Source of the DNA: Brachypodium distachyon
Lineage: Eukaryota; Streptophyta; Magnoliopsida; Poales; Poaceae
Reading direction: 5' to 3'
Length of the DNA stretch: 64,000 bases
Assembly (NCBI RefSeq): GCF_000005505.3
Contig: NC_016134.3
Span: forward strand, 40,858,150 to 40,922,149
Shown here piece after piece: positions 43,454-55,727 of the stretch (positions are counted from its first letter, which is position 1; each line of letters opens with the position of its first letter). The position numbers and the translations under genes were made by a program. The notes beneath the pieces were generated by a model. The model worked only from the letters and a program-made list of their open reading frames with translations. It made no database searches and had not been told where the DNA came from.

Positions 43454-45544
43454 CACATGTCACTCCACCTTGAGGTAGGGACTCCGGCTTCACCACAGAC
43501 GACCAAAGAGGTAACCTCACCGCAATATCCATTTGAAACCCACATGGCTGATGACAAACAATCAACCGCCCACACTCCGCTTCTGGCTGACGAGCTTCAA
43601 AAATAGATATGTGAGGCATGTGTGTCAAACCGCCACGCGTAGATAGAAAAGGAAGCCGCATGAACACAACGTACAAGTCAGAGATGACTACCAAAACTCT
43701 GCCACGAGCCAACCATCGCTCAACACCATTGTTGTTTCCATGCAAGCATCAATGGAATCAAAGGCATTTGGCACGTCAACACTCATGCCACTTGTCCCTT
43801 GAACGGTCACATTTATAGGACGATGCCTCCAAGATTGGAAACGACGCAAGGTGCCGCCAACGGAAACGCTAACTAAAGCCTAGATGAAAGGTTTTCTTCG
43901 GAGGAGAGGGGCGTCGCCACAAAAAAGCCTTCACGAAGGAGATCTAAAGATTTTGATGAGAGGCCAGCGCTAGGGATTCTCCTCAGCTGCCTAGGAGTTG
44001 GGTAAACTCTTCGTTTTATTTGTTTAAACAACCTCGTCCCCTTTATGAAATCTCGTCGATCGGAAAGATCATGCGTGTAACTGATCATGCAAATCCAACC
44101 AGCTCCAATTAAACAAACTGGACAGTACACATACAGTGAAGCCTGGCTAACACGCACATGCTGCAATCCAAAACCGGGCGCCGCAACTGCAACGCATTAA
44201 CGCACCGCCCCCGGCCTGGTTATAAAATGAGACAAAAAATTTGAGCGACAGCCGTTTGCTTAGCCGAATCCGGGCCCTTTCTGGCACCAGAGAGGATATA
44301 CGACGCGAATACGCTCGTCACTTCTCATCAGTCACCATTATTTTACTGATTCGGCTGGGATAAGGATGGTCAAGCACTCACGCGCAGCCGTTTGCCGCGA
44401 TGACGCGCCGCAAAATATCTCATATGATAAGATCGCTCGCCCCGGCCCGGCGCCGGGCTGGAGCCCACTCTGCCTGCGCTTTCTGGCCTCGTGCGGCCGC
44501 TGTGGTTTTCCTTTTTTCTTTTTGGCCCTTGGGGGATACTGAAGCGCGGAGGCACGCAGCTTCCCAGTAGCCGGTTCTGTTGTTTCACGGCTGGGTACAG
44601 CTATCCCTCTCTGCTTGCTTGCTTGTTCGCCGTGCTCTGTGGAAAGGGTGGAAACTTGTTGGCGCAGCATTCAGAGATATGCACGGAACTGCACGCGTGT
44701 GGAATGACTGATGCAAGAGGTCAAAGCTTCCCGAGTGTAAGGTTTTACCGTCGAGGTTTTGATTGACTCTAATTCAAGTCAGCACTCTCAGCATTCAGCA
44801 AACTGGTTGTAGGCTTTTGACTTCGACCTAGTTTAATTCCAGAGTTCAACATGTATCCGATCAAGTATGGCTGCCATCAGGGCAAACGAGAGAATCAAGA
44901 TAACCAAAACAGTACAGTTGGAGTATCATTCAGACATTAGCTCGAAATTGTCCGAGAAGAATGGGTTTTGAGAATTTGCTATGAATTGCCCTCGTGTTGT
45001 GTATGGCACTGAGGCTGATGATTCTCATAATCCCATTCGTTGTCTCTGCTTTCGTGCTTTGTGGTGCAGCACAACACAGTTAAGCAGCAGTAGACTGAAC
45101 CTGAGAAAGTTATTTGCCAAACGAAGCCACATTTTTTTGGGTATGCCGTTGGATGCACATCCAAAGGCCTACGGATGATGGATGCAGCAAGGATTGTCAC
45201 GTGCGGTGCTAAGTGCCAACAACCAATTTTTCGTCTAAGTATCGTCGAGCTGATGCGGAAAGATTCCCCTCCCGACCACCATTGCAAGATCCGGAAATAG
45301 TAGTATCACTAATTTTGGAAAGTCAACAGTCAAAAAGCCATGCTCTGTTTTCCCAATTCGCACCATCACATTATCACAACTGAAAGCGGTGACGTCCTTG
45401 TGACGTACATACATGCTCTGTTTCCCTAATTTGCACCATCACATTACCAGAAACTGAAAGTAGTGACCGTACAGTGCCGAATTTTTGGCATCGAAGCAAA
45501 GACAAGACCAAAAAGGCAAAACTCGGAAGCACTAGTACGAACAA
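43454..45544. other. Intergenic DNA between copia and CBF-h
   Basis: 43460-43870 looks repeat-derived but is unassigned. 44220-44680 has a TATAAAAT (44221) followed by GC-rich DNA without a persuasive ORF. 44800-45540 is the 3' side of CBF-h, and TTGCACCATCACATTA recurs at 45357 and 45429. Confidence 0.4.
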
Positions 45545-46261
45545 CTAGCTCTGGTAGCTCCAGAGTGGCACATCGGCGAGGCAAACCTCGCCGTAATCGC
45601 CGAGCGCAGCAGCCGCGGAAGGCGGCTCCACGAGCATCCCCTGCGCCAAGCTCGCGTAGTAGAGGTCCCAGCCCATGTCACTCAGGACGTCCAGCTCGAA
45701 CGGCGAGTCCTCCTCCGATCGCGAAGAGGTCATCTCGTCCCCGGTGTCATTGTCAGTGAGGGAGGACGACGCGCCCGAGAGCGCGTCTTCTTCTTCCTCC
45801 TCCTCGGCGCGCGCCTCGCACCGCCGCAGGAAGTCCTCGACGGCCTCGACGACGGCGAGACGGACGTCGTCGAGGCTGCGGTAGGACGCCGGCACGGCGA
45901 GCAGCTGGGCGGAGTCGGCGAAGTTCAGGCAGGCGGCGCCGGCGCCGGCCAGGGCGAGCATGGCGGCGTCGTGCGCGCGCGCGGCGGCCTCGGCGGTGTC
46001 GAAGGTGCCGAGCCAGAGCCTGGAGCCGCGGCGCCCGGGCACGCGCACCTCGCACACCCACCGGCCGGCATTGCCCCGGCGGCGCACGCCGCGGAACACC
46101 GGGTGCCGTGTCTCCCGGAACTTGGTCCGCCCCGCGGGGCGCTTCGGGGGCGACGTCCACACCGTCTGCTGCTGCTGCTGCTGCTGCGACGACGACGAGG
46201 CCGAGTCCCCGCTGCACGGCGAGCCCGATTCCCCGGTCATCTCCTTCTTGATCTGGCACAT
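45545..46261 (-). CDS. DREB1A: CBF-h, DREB1A/CBF1-type AP2 factor
   Basis: Single exon, 238 aa from the ATG of [12 protein letters not shown]; the open frame continues upstream to 46300 but without an earlier ATG. A seven-glutamine run (26-32) precedes [16 protein letters not shown] (39-54) and AP2 from 55 ([21 protein letters not shown], shown in part). [10 protein letters not shown] replaces the usual ADSAWLL, tryptophan becoming glutamine. An acidic EEEEEED stretch and [18 protein letters not shown], the hallmark of the rice DREB1A / barley CBF1 subgroup, follow. The protein ends LWSYQS: the ancestral stop TAG has become CAG, adding two residues. It is the likely orthologue of rice DREB1A by motif and by its position past the array. 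Confidence 0.93.
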   Translation of the reverse strand: MCQIKKEMTGESGSPCSGDSASSSSQQQQQQQTVWTSPPKRPAGRTKFRETRHPVFRGVRRRGNAGRWVCEVRVPGRRGSRLWLGTFDTAEAAARAHDAAMLALAGAGAACLNFADSAQLLAVPASYRSLDDVRLAVVEAVEDFLRRCEARAEEEEEEDALSGASSSLTDNDTGDEMTSSRSEEDSPFELDVLSDMGWDLYYASLAQGMLVEPPSAAAALGDYGEVCLADVPLWSYQS

Positions 46262-46450
46262 CTTCCCTTCTTCGAGTTCGATTGATTCACGGTCCAACAA
46301 GAGAGGATCGAGCTGCCTCTGTTCCTTAGCTTCGGAGGTGTTTTTGGCTGCTTTTAGTTCTGGAATCTCAAGTGGTACTGCGATGAGAGATTGAGCAAAG
46401 TGGTTTCGGGGACGCGTATTTATAGGTGGTGGCTCGGCAAGATTGCAGCG
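46262..46450 (-). promoter_or_regulatory. CBF-h promoter
   Basis: TATA box CTATAAATA (complement at 46417-46425) about 156 bp upstream of the ATG, with ACGCG just downstream of it on the minus strand. GC-rich leader. Confidence 0.6.
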
Positions 46451-47222
46451 GCAGAGGACAAAGCGCGGCTAATGAGCCGGAGTCTGAGAGGACCCAGCTG
46501 GATATGGCGAAGGGGGATGCACAAAGGGGGAAGAAGTGAGCGAGCCTTCGAGAGTGACCTCACGATTTCTTTATTGGGGCCGCAATAGGCTCACCAGTAG
46601 CTTCCTCCTTTTGCTTTTGCTTGCTCTTATCGTTTTCTGCTGCTGCTTACTTTGCTTACTTGCGCCCCTGCGCGCGGCCAACCGTTTGGCTGTGCTCGTG
46701 TGGTTGCTTTGCCGTTTTACCCGTCATTAAGAAAAGGAAGAGCCGCAGTTTCCAATTCGGCTTTTGGTTTTAGCCACGCTAGCTATCTGGTCCGGGGAAC
46801 TTTGTGTTTCTGTGAGACTTCAGGCCTCCTGGGATCTAGATGGTCAGCGGTCAGCAAGTACTGGTGCCTGACGTCGGATTTCTAACGTCGAATGACGAAT
46901 CTCAGTACAGTACCTCTAGCGATTTTGGTCTTTGTCGGGGTTGCATACCAAGAATCGAAATTTGCGTCCTTGCAGCGATCAAAATATCAAATGGGTTACC
47001 TTACTCATTCACCTTCCAGAATGACTAGGTTCTAGTCAAACCGACAACAACAGATTCTTTACCATACACACAACCATGAAGCTATCTGTTTCCAATTATT
47101 GACTGTGCATTTAGCCTAGATTTTGTAACTTGGCAAAAAAAAATCATACATTTTACTTTTATTATGGAGTACGTCAAAATTTAAAACAATCATGCAAGTG
47201 AGACATGGAATGAAACTGAGCC
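46451..47222. other. Distal upstream region of CBF-h
   Basis: No gene or repeat recognised; a CT-rich stretch at 46600-46660. Confidence 0.35.
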
Positions 47223-47225
47223 TTA

Positions 47226-47601
47226 GAGCCTCCACGGTGTGTACCAAATTAAGTGCCAAATTGGGTATATTTCATTTTTGGCATCGTTTCATGCCATTAT
47301 AGTGCCAAATGAAAAAAAAAATGAAACCGGAACAACTTCCCGCTTAGGTGCTAAATATCTCCATGTAATAGAAAAACGATATTCAACATGCACCTTTCTG
47401 ATTGCCTTCTCTCTCAGTACACCTTCTGCGGTGTGACTTGTAAGAGAGATGAAGTAGGAAAGGGAATAGAGTTTTTTATGTAAGCTTTAACAACGGTGGG
47501 CCCCATGCATGCAGAGATTTGGCTTTGGCATGGAATGAAATGACAATTTTTATCAAATGAGATGAGGTGGCAAACTTAACATTTGACACGCTGTGGATGC
47601 C
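47226..47601. mobile_element. Tourist-like (PIF/Harbinger) MITE
   Basis: Starts GAGCCTCCACGGTGTG and ends CACGCTGTGGATGCC, an inverted repeat, with TTA at 47223-47225 and 47602-47604. 376 bp, no ORF. Confidence 0.75.
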
Positions 47602-47604
47602 TTA

Positions 47605-49080
47605 ACAGGATTCAGTAGCAGAGAAATATGTTCATATTTTTACTTGCCTGCAAATTTACAAGGCAAAGTTTCTACCATATACAGGACGGAAAAAACCCCA
47701 AACAAAAATAGTATAGTAGGATTTATGTAGACCCATGATCCTTCTAGCATCTTAAACTTCGTGATTCATTTCTGACGTGGCTGAACATATACGCTGACGT
47801 GAAATTTCCTTGTAGCCGTCCACGGTGTCCCGTTCCTGACCACAGAACGGCTACTCTCTCACTTCCTTGGTCGAGTACTGTGTTGGCCTCTCAACAAAAA
47901 AGAAGAAGAAAAAGAACATCCAGTCCTCAGCGGATTTCTGGGTAAAGAAAAGTCTCTGCAGACTCTCATCCACACATTTGCTCCCGAGTCCCTCCGATGG
48001 CGACGTAGCCGGAGCCGCGAAACCGAGACCGCCCACCGTCTCGAGCCACCCCGGTATTATCCATCAATCGGGGGGAAAAGGTTTGCAGCGGCAGCAGGGA
48101 AGCTGCACCTGAATCCTGAACCGCGTGCGGCGAATGGGTCATCACCCCCCAATCCCCATCCCGTTGCGCCCGGGACAAGAGGACAAAACGCCCCTTTTTC
48201 AATCCCCCACCCACATGCCCAACTTGTGGGAAGGAAGAACTGCTGGGAGATGCGTGCTCCCGTTGCGTCGCGTCTCCCACTAGCCACTAGGAGGAGCAAA
48301 TTTTGAAGTCGCAGGTTTTTAATACGAAAAGGGTTTGATCGTCGTACGGTGCGCGTCCCACCCTCGCTAGCCGTTTCCGTGCTCCCTCGCGGGATGGGCG
48401 CCTCTAGCTGTTCTGTTGCAGCCGCTTCGGGGCTGGGAAGGAAGGAGGCTGTGGCGCGGACGCAGGCCGCGATGCCGACGGCGTGACAGTTGCATACACC
48501 GCGGCAGTGACGCGGGCTGCGGTGCGGTCTAGCCTTATCCGTCCGAACCAGCCAGCCTCTATCTGTGCACAATTCGCACACGCTTTTGGCACAGGCTGTG
48601 GTTATCGACTCTGATTCGTGCTGGCCGATTAAGATAATGGAGGATGGAGTTTGGGTATATATCGGGATTCAGGTCGGGTCCAGCTGCGTCTCTCTGGCCC
48701 CCGGGGGATGGGAGGGTGCCTTGCTTAGCATGGAAACCATGTTTTTGTTTGTTTTTCTTATCTTACCTTGCTGCTGATGCTACTTGCTAGTCTATGGGGA
48801 GCCAGCTAGGTGGGGAGGTACGAGCATCATCCTTTTGGGGGTTCTCCGGAGGATCAATTCAACTTTCGGTCGGATTAGATTTTGATAATCAGAAGTGACT
48901 GCAATGGATTGCAACATAGGATAGGGGTACCTTTTTCTGCGGATTCGTGAAATTGTTAATCCGAAGCCTACTATTCCATTGCTATTTTCCAGCAAGTTGC
49001 AGATTACACGGAGGCAAGGCTAGTTTCATTGGGGATAATGTTACGGATAATACCATGCCGCTTTACCGCGGTAAAACTTG
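47605..49080. other. Intergenic DNA
   Basis: 47990-48300 is GC-rich. A + frame there ends TCPTCGKEELLGDACSRC..., resembling a four-cysteine zinc ribbon, but it has stops upstream and no start, so no gene is called. The rest is featureless. Confidence 0.35.
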
Positions 49081-49082
49081 TA

Positions 49083-49161
49083 CTCCCTCCATCTCTAAGT
49101 AAGTGACATAAATTTCTATAAAAATATAAACAAATTCATGTCACTTATTTTGGGACGAAAG
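49083..49161. mobile_element. Short Stowaway MITE
   Basis: CTCCCTCCATCTCTAAGTAA to TTATTTTGGGACGAAAG with TA on both sides; arms pair through GTGACAT/ATGTCAC. Confidence 0.7.
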
Positions 49162-49211
49162 TAGTAGAATACTTATTCTTTTTTCGGGGTTTTAAAACGT
49201 GCAAAATAGTA

Positions 49212-49324
49212 CTCCCTCCGATACTAAATTGTTGTCGAAATATTATATGTATCTAGACGTTTTTTAAGAATAAATGCATTAATATTTAGGTAAATTTGAG
49301 TCAAGAATTTAGAATCAGAGGAAG
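49212..49324. mobile_element. Stowaway MITE
   Basis: CTCCCTCCGATACTAAATTG to GAATTTAGAATCAGAGGAAG with TA on both sides. Confidence 0.7.
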
Positions 49325-49326
49325 TA

Positions 49327-50797
49327 CTGTAGCAGTGAATACTAGCACTAGTGTGGATTCCGGAGCCGCAACTCAATACAAGTTATGATCACACATGTTA
49401 CCGCTAAGCGTTGTACCAGTGGAGTTTGCGACTGTTGTGGCAGTCGGCTGTGACGGCCATCGATCACGGTGGACTCGGGGAATATTGCCCGAAAGTGATG
49501 TACCCCAAAGCGGCGTTGTACGTCCAAACACATGGTCCCATCTCAGCACTAAGCTGCTCCCACGCTCTAATTGGTGGAAGCTGTGTCGGTACCGCTAGAA
49601 AGGACTTTCGCCGATGTACCCCAGCTTTTGAATTTCACGGGTGACTGATCTGGACAAGTCCATCAACTCTCATTTAAAAAAAATGTTGATCAACTCTAAT
49701 AAAAACCGATCGTTAAAAAAAAACAAATCCAAAAGCATCCAGCTTAGAGCATGTTCATGTAAAGTGCTTAGAGAGGTGATTGCACAAAATAAACCGGTTT
49801 TTGTCTAATAGTTTGATTAATAGTTTTTTTAGAGGTGTATGATTAATAGTTGCAACTGGGCGACTGACCGATACCGCGAAATTTAACACACTTAATTATC
49901 ACAGCGGCACTGTTGATATCTTCAGGCCACTTGCTTTGCTTCGTCAACAGTTCAAGCCTTGTACTGAGACTGAAGACTAAAAGCGTCGCCGTCGTGTAAT
50001 ACCATCAGGGATGACATCATAGCGTCCACATCGGCTGCAAACGAAACAGGGGCAAGGCAAGTCCACCTCTGTTTCCGCCGAACAGGCAAAGGCCTCTCAA
50101 GTGGTATCAGCAGAGCAGTGTGGAACGCCTTGACCGGCGAGGCATGACCTCAGCCTCAGCCCTCAGGTATATGAACTCACGCCTTTGATTTGACTGACCC
50201 GAGCCTCCCAATAAAGTATGCGCTGACTTTATTTGTTCTAGGCTTCTAGCGAGCTGCTGACTTTCTTTTCTTCTGTTTTTTTTGGCAAGGGCGAGCTGCT
50301 GACTTTCTTTTCTTCTGTTTTTGTTTTGCGAGGGGAGCCGCTGACATTCTCAAAAGTCAGAATTTTCTGGGTCAAAGTTGCATGCCGCCTCGCCTCTCGG
50401 GTGTGTAGGGGAGACGGAGAGTGGTGAATGTCAATGGAGGATGCGACGTCACGTCAGACCTTACGTCAGGGTGTTGGTGTGTGCCTGGCTCCCGGTCGCA
50501 GCTAAGTTTACGATCCGTTGGCGAAACGACCGTGCAGTGAGATCACATTTGACGTCTCGTTATGAATTGGTCGCGTGCTGATTCTGACCAGAGGGGATGA
50601 AGGCAGAGGCGAGACGAAAACTCCCTTTTCGCTCGATCCCGGCTCAGTTTAACAGGACACAGCTCTTCGGACGTACGTTTGGATCCGGACCCACGGGTCA
50701 GTTACAACAGCCGTACATCCAGGGATCCTTCTCCGTTTAATAACATCGGAAATCTTATTTTCAAATTTTAAAAATATTAAATATATATGTTGTTTGT
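49327..50797. other. Intergenic DNA with a 34-bp direct repeat
   Basis: The sequence around GCGAGCTGCTGACTTTCTTT occurs at 50249-50283 and again at 50291-50324. The rest of the stretch is unassigned. Confidence 0.45.
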
Positions 50798-53072
50798 TGT
50801 AGTAAAATAAAACCCTTATATAGGCTGGGCCGTAAATCCTACGTGGTAACGACCAAGTCAACATTTCCCAAGCATGAGTCAAGACGTCCACGTGGCACGA
50901 TCAATCTTACGTGACAAAGGAAGACAAGTCAACAAGTCAAGCCTCTCATACCAGGATCAAAGGTTCAAATGAGATAGAGTAGGGAGCAAAAAAGGTATGC
51001 CCTTAGTCCATGGTGGACCATGAACTAAGTCCCACTTTTCTCACATGGTGTACACTAAATATATGGACCAAGGAGCTCCTTTTACCACTTTGCGCTCACT
51101 TTTTTCTCTCCCTCAAGGGTAGCCATGGTCTTTTGTTATGGACCCCTAGGCTATAAATACCCTCCCCCTCGTGGGGACATGTATCATTCACTCTCACTTG
51201 AATAAACTCAAGGAAACAGGGCTAGAGTGCTCCCTCTAAGGTTCGCTCTCACGCGCCGCTCTCGATTGAAAGTCGATCGGCCTCGAGAAAGCCTTCTAGA
51301 GGACTCTAGTTTCGAGGCTCCAACCTAATCTTGATTGGCACGGGCTCAAAGGAAAGGGGTTGGGTTAGAGTTCCGAGGGTATTCTAACCTCGATACTTGG
51401 AAAGACGCGTTCGGTCCAAGTACGAGGCGGCCCGACGAATCTCTCGCTAAAAGATGTCTTGGGAAGATCCGCTCGGCCCAAGCCCTTGGCTAACAACCCT
51501 CTCGAAACCTTTCCTAACATAGGATTAAGTCGCACCCGCAAAGTCGACCGAACCTATTAAAAAAAGATCGACGTGTCAACTTGTCCAAGTGTACGGCGAC
51601 CTTCGCTATAAGGCCGGCGTACACGCCCAACTTTTATACCCACACTTGTGCCATCGAGCATTGGCACCCTTACTCTTGTTGTAGAGAACAACAACAATGG
51701 CGCCGACCGTGGAGAACCCTCGCCGCAATTGAAGATTTAATAGCCCCGACGAAGCCTATTTCATCGGGTCCCCAACTTGCCGCGAAGTCAACACGGTTGC
51801 AAACGAAGAAAGCAAGTGCCTCGGAGCTCCCGAGGAAGAAGGACCCTCACCAATACGGACGTCGCCGCAAGCATGGTCGCCACGACAGAAGTCACAGTCG
51901 CCCCTCCGCTACCGGCCGTCCTGGAAGGAACCGAGGTGCTCGAAACCGTCGTAGGCGGTCCCTCGACACTCACCAACGTAGTGGTAAGGATCAACGAGCT
52001 GCCTACGGTTGCCGCCCCCGCAGGGGATACGGAACTCGGCATACCTCGCTCGATGGGCTTCGCGCCATCTTCACTACAACCGGTGGTGACCCTGCCCTCG
52101 GAACCTACAAGAGGAAACAATGTGGCGTCGGGAAGATCCGCGCCAGAAAACCAAGGAGTCCCGCCCTACGACCCCTCCAACCCGGGATTACCTCCACTGG
52201 CGCTCGCCGCGATCGCCCAAGGAGCTCTTTGGTATCATCCTTATTGGGGGCTTCCGCCACAAGGCGCTCTCCAAGTCACACACACTCAACATCAACCTCG
52301 CTTTGTGAGTGCCCCGCAAGCACCTCTTGCTCCCCCCGTCGGGGTCGAACAAGGCGGACACCAGGTACCACCTCAAGCTGCGCCTCGCGGGGAACGAGAC
52401 CCCAACGTGCATGGAAACAAGCAAGTGGCGGAATCCGAGCCCGTGCCGGCAGCGAAAGGAATTCCCGTCGACGCTCCGACCCTCCAAGAAAACACCGAGA
52501 TCATTCTCCAAGCGACCCCTCTAGCGACGAAAGCGACGAGCGAGGACCTCGCCACCGAAGGAACCAAAAGAATCGGCCGACCTGCAACCCGGTCACGCGG
52601 GAGATCCAAGACGCGCCTTTTCCGCCAAGGTTCAAGCCACCCACAATATGGTCGTACGACGGGGAGTCGAATTCTCTTCAATTTTTGGATGTCTACTGCA
52701 CCGCCATATGGGCCGCCGGGGGAGGTCTCGTCGAGATGTGCAACGTCTTTCCGCTCGCGCTCACTGGAATGGCGCAAACTTGGTTTTATAACCTGCGGAA
52801 GAACTCCGTGCACTCGTGGGAACACCTCCAAGAGGTCTTCATCGCCAACTTTCAAGGAAACATCAAAGAACCCGTACAGGCTCATGAGCTATAGGATTAA
52901 GTCGCACCCGCAGAGTCGACCGAACCTATTCAAAAAATATCGACATGTCAACTTGTCCAAGTATACGGCAACCTTCACTATAAGGCCGGCGTACACGCCC
53001 AACTTTTATACCCGCACTTGTGCCATCGAGCATTGGCACCCCTTACTCTAATATTTGTCGAGAACAACAACA
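50798..53072 (+). mobile_element. Ty3/gypsy-type LTR element, internally deleted
   Basis: 5' LTR from about 50798 to 51696 (TGTAGTAAAATAAAAC ... GAGAACAACAACA) with its own TATA (CTATAAATA at about 51151). TGGCGCC at 51698 starts the primer binding site. A gag fragment follows, then at 52891 the sequence jumps into the last 182 bp of a second LTR (52891-53072, matching 51519-51696). Right flank TTGTT resembles the left flank TTTGTT. All of pol is gone. Confidence 0.75.
51777..52893 (+). pseudogene. gypsy gag remnant
   Basis: The N-terminal part (frame from 51777: TNTDVAASMVATTEVTVAPP, proline-rich) shifts frame near 52600. It continues in the other frame as PPRFKPPTIWSYDGESNSL, NVFPLALTGMAQTWFYNL and SWEHLQEVFIANF, the retrotransposon gag core domain. 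The frame ends at the deletion join (HEL, stop). Non-functional. Confidence 0.75.
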
Positions 53073-53185
53073 TTGTTAATTGTGAGCTACATAACAATTG
53101 CAGGTGTGGTTCTCAGCTATAGGCGGCCCCAGCTTAATTCAAGTGAACATCCGTTAATTTTTGCAAAATAACCGAATATAATTTA

Positions 53186-53363
53186 CTCCCGCCATTCCAC
53201 AAATCACGTCATATAGATTTATACACTTGAATCAAGACAACTATCTTTTCTAGTGCTTTACCATTTATATCGGATTAAGAATGAATGGGTGTGAGCAGTT
53301 ATTGGTTGGGTGTGGAAGCCAAGAAAAAAATGAGGTATGTTTTGTTTTGTGGAACTGGAGGAG
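53186..53363. mobile_element. Stowaway-like MITE, same family as 866-1071
   Basis: Starts CTCCCGCCATTCCACAAATC after TA; ends TTTGTGGAACTGGAGGAG before CA (a mutated TA). The interior matches the copy at 866 (TCATATAGATTTATACACTT, GAAGCCAAGAAAAAAATGAG). Confidence 0.7.
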
Positions 53364-55560
53364 CATGTGTTCAGCGCATGCATGCATGCAAAAGGATTTT
53401 AGGCTAAAATTCGAGGGTATTCATGCATTGAACCCAGTTATCCTGAAATATGCTGGCCCATCTCTCTCTCTCTAGTTGGCCTACTAGGCTAAATAGGATT
53501 TTGATCGCTGAAAACCAAACCGTATGCTCGATACTCGTAGTCTTGTACCATCTCGATTGATGTCACCTCGATCCTCCTTGTCCCTAAATTCTAAACCCTA
53601 GGCATGCTCCTCTGACTCCTCATTTGCTCCATTTGGCATTCCCGCATTTGGGCATTGACCGACTGGGCGGCTGGCCGTCCGCGCTTCAGCACTTTCGTCG
53701 TACGCCTTAGCGATCACTTGATTAGAGATGCAAGTAAGTTACAATTGTGACCAACAATTTTTGTGAAAAAAATTTAATACCCATTGTCAAAATCCTAGAC
53801 TCACTGTTGTTCTCGCGAGAGTCCTAGGTATACTGTACTCATATGTGTAACTCATGTAATAGTATTTTTTATGAAAATTTATAAGTATGCATGTAGAAAA
53901 TTTTACTCGATAGATCTATAATTACTTTTGTAAAATCAATACATTAATGGATTTTGCAAAAATCATTGTATTTTTTACGAAAATTTATAAGTATGTACGC
54001 AGAAAAAGAAATCTTTTGAAATTTCAAATTAAAAGCCCGGAGGGGGACTTGCGAACAACTGCACTCTGAGACAAAAACCCTTTTCGGTGGGCTCCAATGG
54101 GCTCATAGGAACCCGAGAGACGAACGACCGCACTGGAGACGAGATCTATTTACTTCGTACGAGGGGCCTGTTTCAATGCTGTGCATCGAGCCCAACTTTC
54201 TTTTTTTGAGCGGACATCCAGCCCAACTAAGTACTTTACAAATGGTGGGCTAGAATACCTTCGACCGTGATCTGCCCGATGCCCACCATTGCCATGGGCA
54301 AGGGCGCATCCCTAAAAAAAAGAATGGGCAAGGGCGCAAGGCTGCAGGAGTTGGCCGGGCCGCAGAGCCGCGTGGTCCTTGTGCCCATGCCCCATGAAAC
54401 CCTCTCTCTCCATCTTTGCTTGAGTTGCGTTGCGTACTCGCGTGCAGTGCCACGTCTGCCACCGTCGTGGCGTCGTGTGTCTCCATGAAAATCCAACCAA
54501 GTTCGTGAACCGGGCAGCTGCGAAGTTTACAAAACAGAAACCGGGGAGCACATATCCAAACGAGCTAAGGTCAGGATAGGACAGCACGATTTGCAGAGAG
54601 GTTAAGCTTTTAAGCATAGCAGCCAACCGAACGGGGTCCAAAACTAGGAAATGAGTATGATTACATCCTGCCGTTTTTTTATAAAAAAAGAGATCATTAT
54701 TCAGTTCGTCTGTCAGCGCGCCAAAATCCGTTCGCATCCATCTCTCTTGTCCTCGCCCTGCCCGTAGCACTAGCCACGATCGCGACGTCCAGGAAAGCTC
54801 CCAAAAAACAGCTTTCTCCCAACGGAATGTTTAATGCTAAACAACTAAACAGCGAGGGCCTATGGGACTATACAAATCTCCGTTTCCTGCAGCACGTACG
54901 CAGTATACAATCAGCCTACGTACATCGCAAGTATATACCCACCATGATCTCACCACAATTCGGCACGGCGTTAATTTCTTATCAGCCCGAAAACGATGTC
55001 GATCGCCTTTGGCTATCCGACCGTTGCGACGCCGCACACTTGGCAGCACGGCGGGAAGTGGCAGACGGCGACGAACATATAGGAGGTGTTTTGATGATGA
55101 TGACGAGCCCGTTCTGACGGATCGGTCTTTATAGGGGTAATCTGACGCAATTCGGTCAAGGTTTCAGGCTTTCAGTCCTCGTCGAGCATCTAGCTCCTGA
55201 TGGTGACAAAGTTAATTCTCACTCACTTGATCAGTAAACACAGTGTCAGTATGTCTAAGTGCATTCAGTACTGAAGTGGACTAGTGGAATGCACGGGTGG
55301 GCGATCAAATGGCCATTAAAAACGAAGATTTTTCATCGCAATGATGAGCTTTTTATGTCGGCATCCAAATGGCCAATAATTGCACGCGGTTACACTAATC
55401 TAGAAGCGGCACGCATGTCCTTGTCACCTCAACCCGACCAGGCGGTAGTAGCTCCCAACTAGGCGTCATCGGCAAAAGAACCGGAGAAAGGACAAAGGGA
55501 TCAGAGCAGATTTAGCGAGTGGTAGATACCTTCCCTCTCTTTGGTTCAGGTGTGTGTGAG
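53364..55560. other. Intergenic DNA
   Basis: 53860-54010 contains a diverged direct repeat (GAAAATTTATAAGTATG at 53874 and 53979). No gene recognised in the rest, though short open frames occur on both strands. Confidence 0.4.
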
Positions 55561-55727
55561 TCGAGTCATTGTGACTGTATATATAGTACACGTATTTAGC
55601 GGCTAAACTCGCAGCATGTGTGAACTCGAGACAGTACTTGATCTGGCTTAACTAGCTACGGGTTCGTGCTTAAGCTCTACTAGTAGTTAACTCCAGGTCA
55701 CAGGTCAGTATATATTCGAGCCGGGCC
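55561..55727 (+). promoter_or_regulatory. Promoter of the ERF gene
   Basis: TATATATAG at 55578-55586 lies about 150 bp upstream of the ATG. A second TA-rich motif (GTATATATTC) is at about 55708 but is too close to the start to serve as TATA. Confidence 0.5.

Noticed and set aside
44221..44700. Pol II gene starting at TATAAAAT 44221
   Set aside because: A TATA-like motif alone; no ORF with conserved content follows.
46262..46300. Earlier start for CBF-h (13 extra residues)
   Set aside because: The extension has no [11 protein letters not shown] at 46261 matches the start of DREB1A-type proteins.
48000..48300. Four-cysteine zinc-ribbon-like peptide (TCPTCGKEELLGDACSRC)
   Set aside because: No start codon, stops upstream and no recognised domain beyond the cysteines; too short to support a gene.
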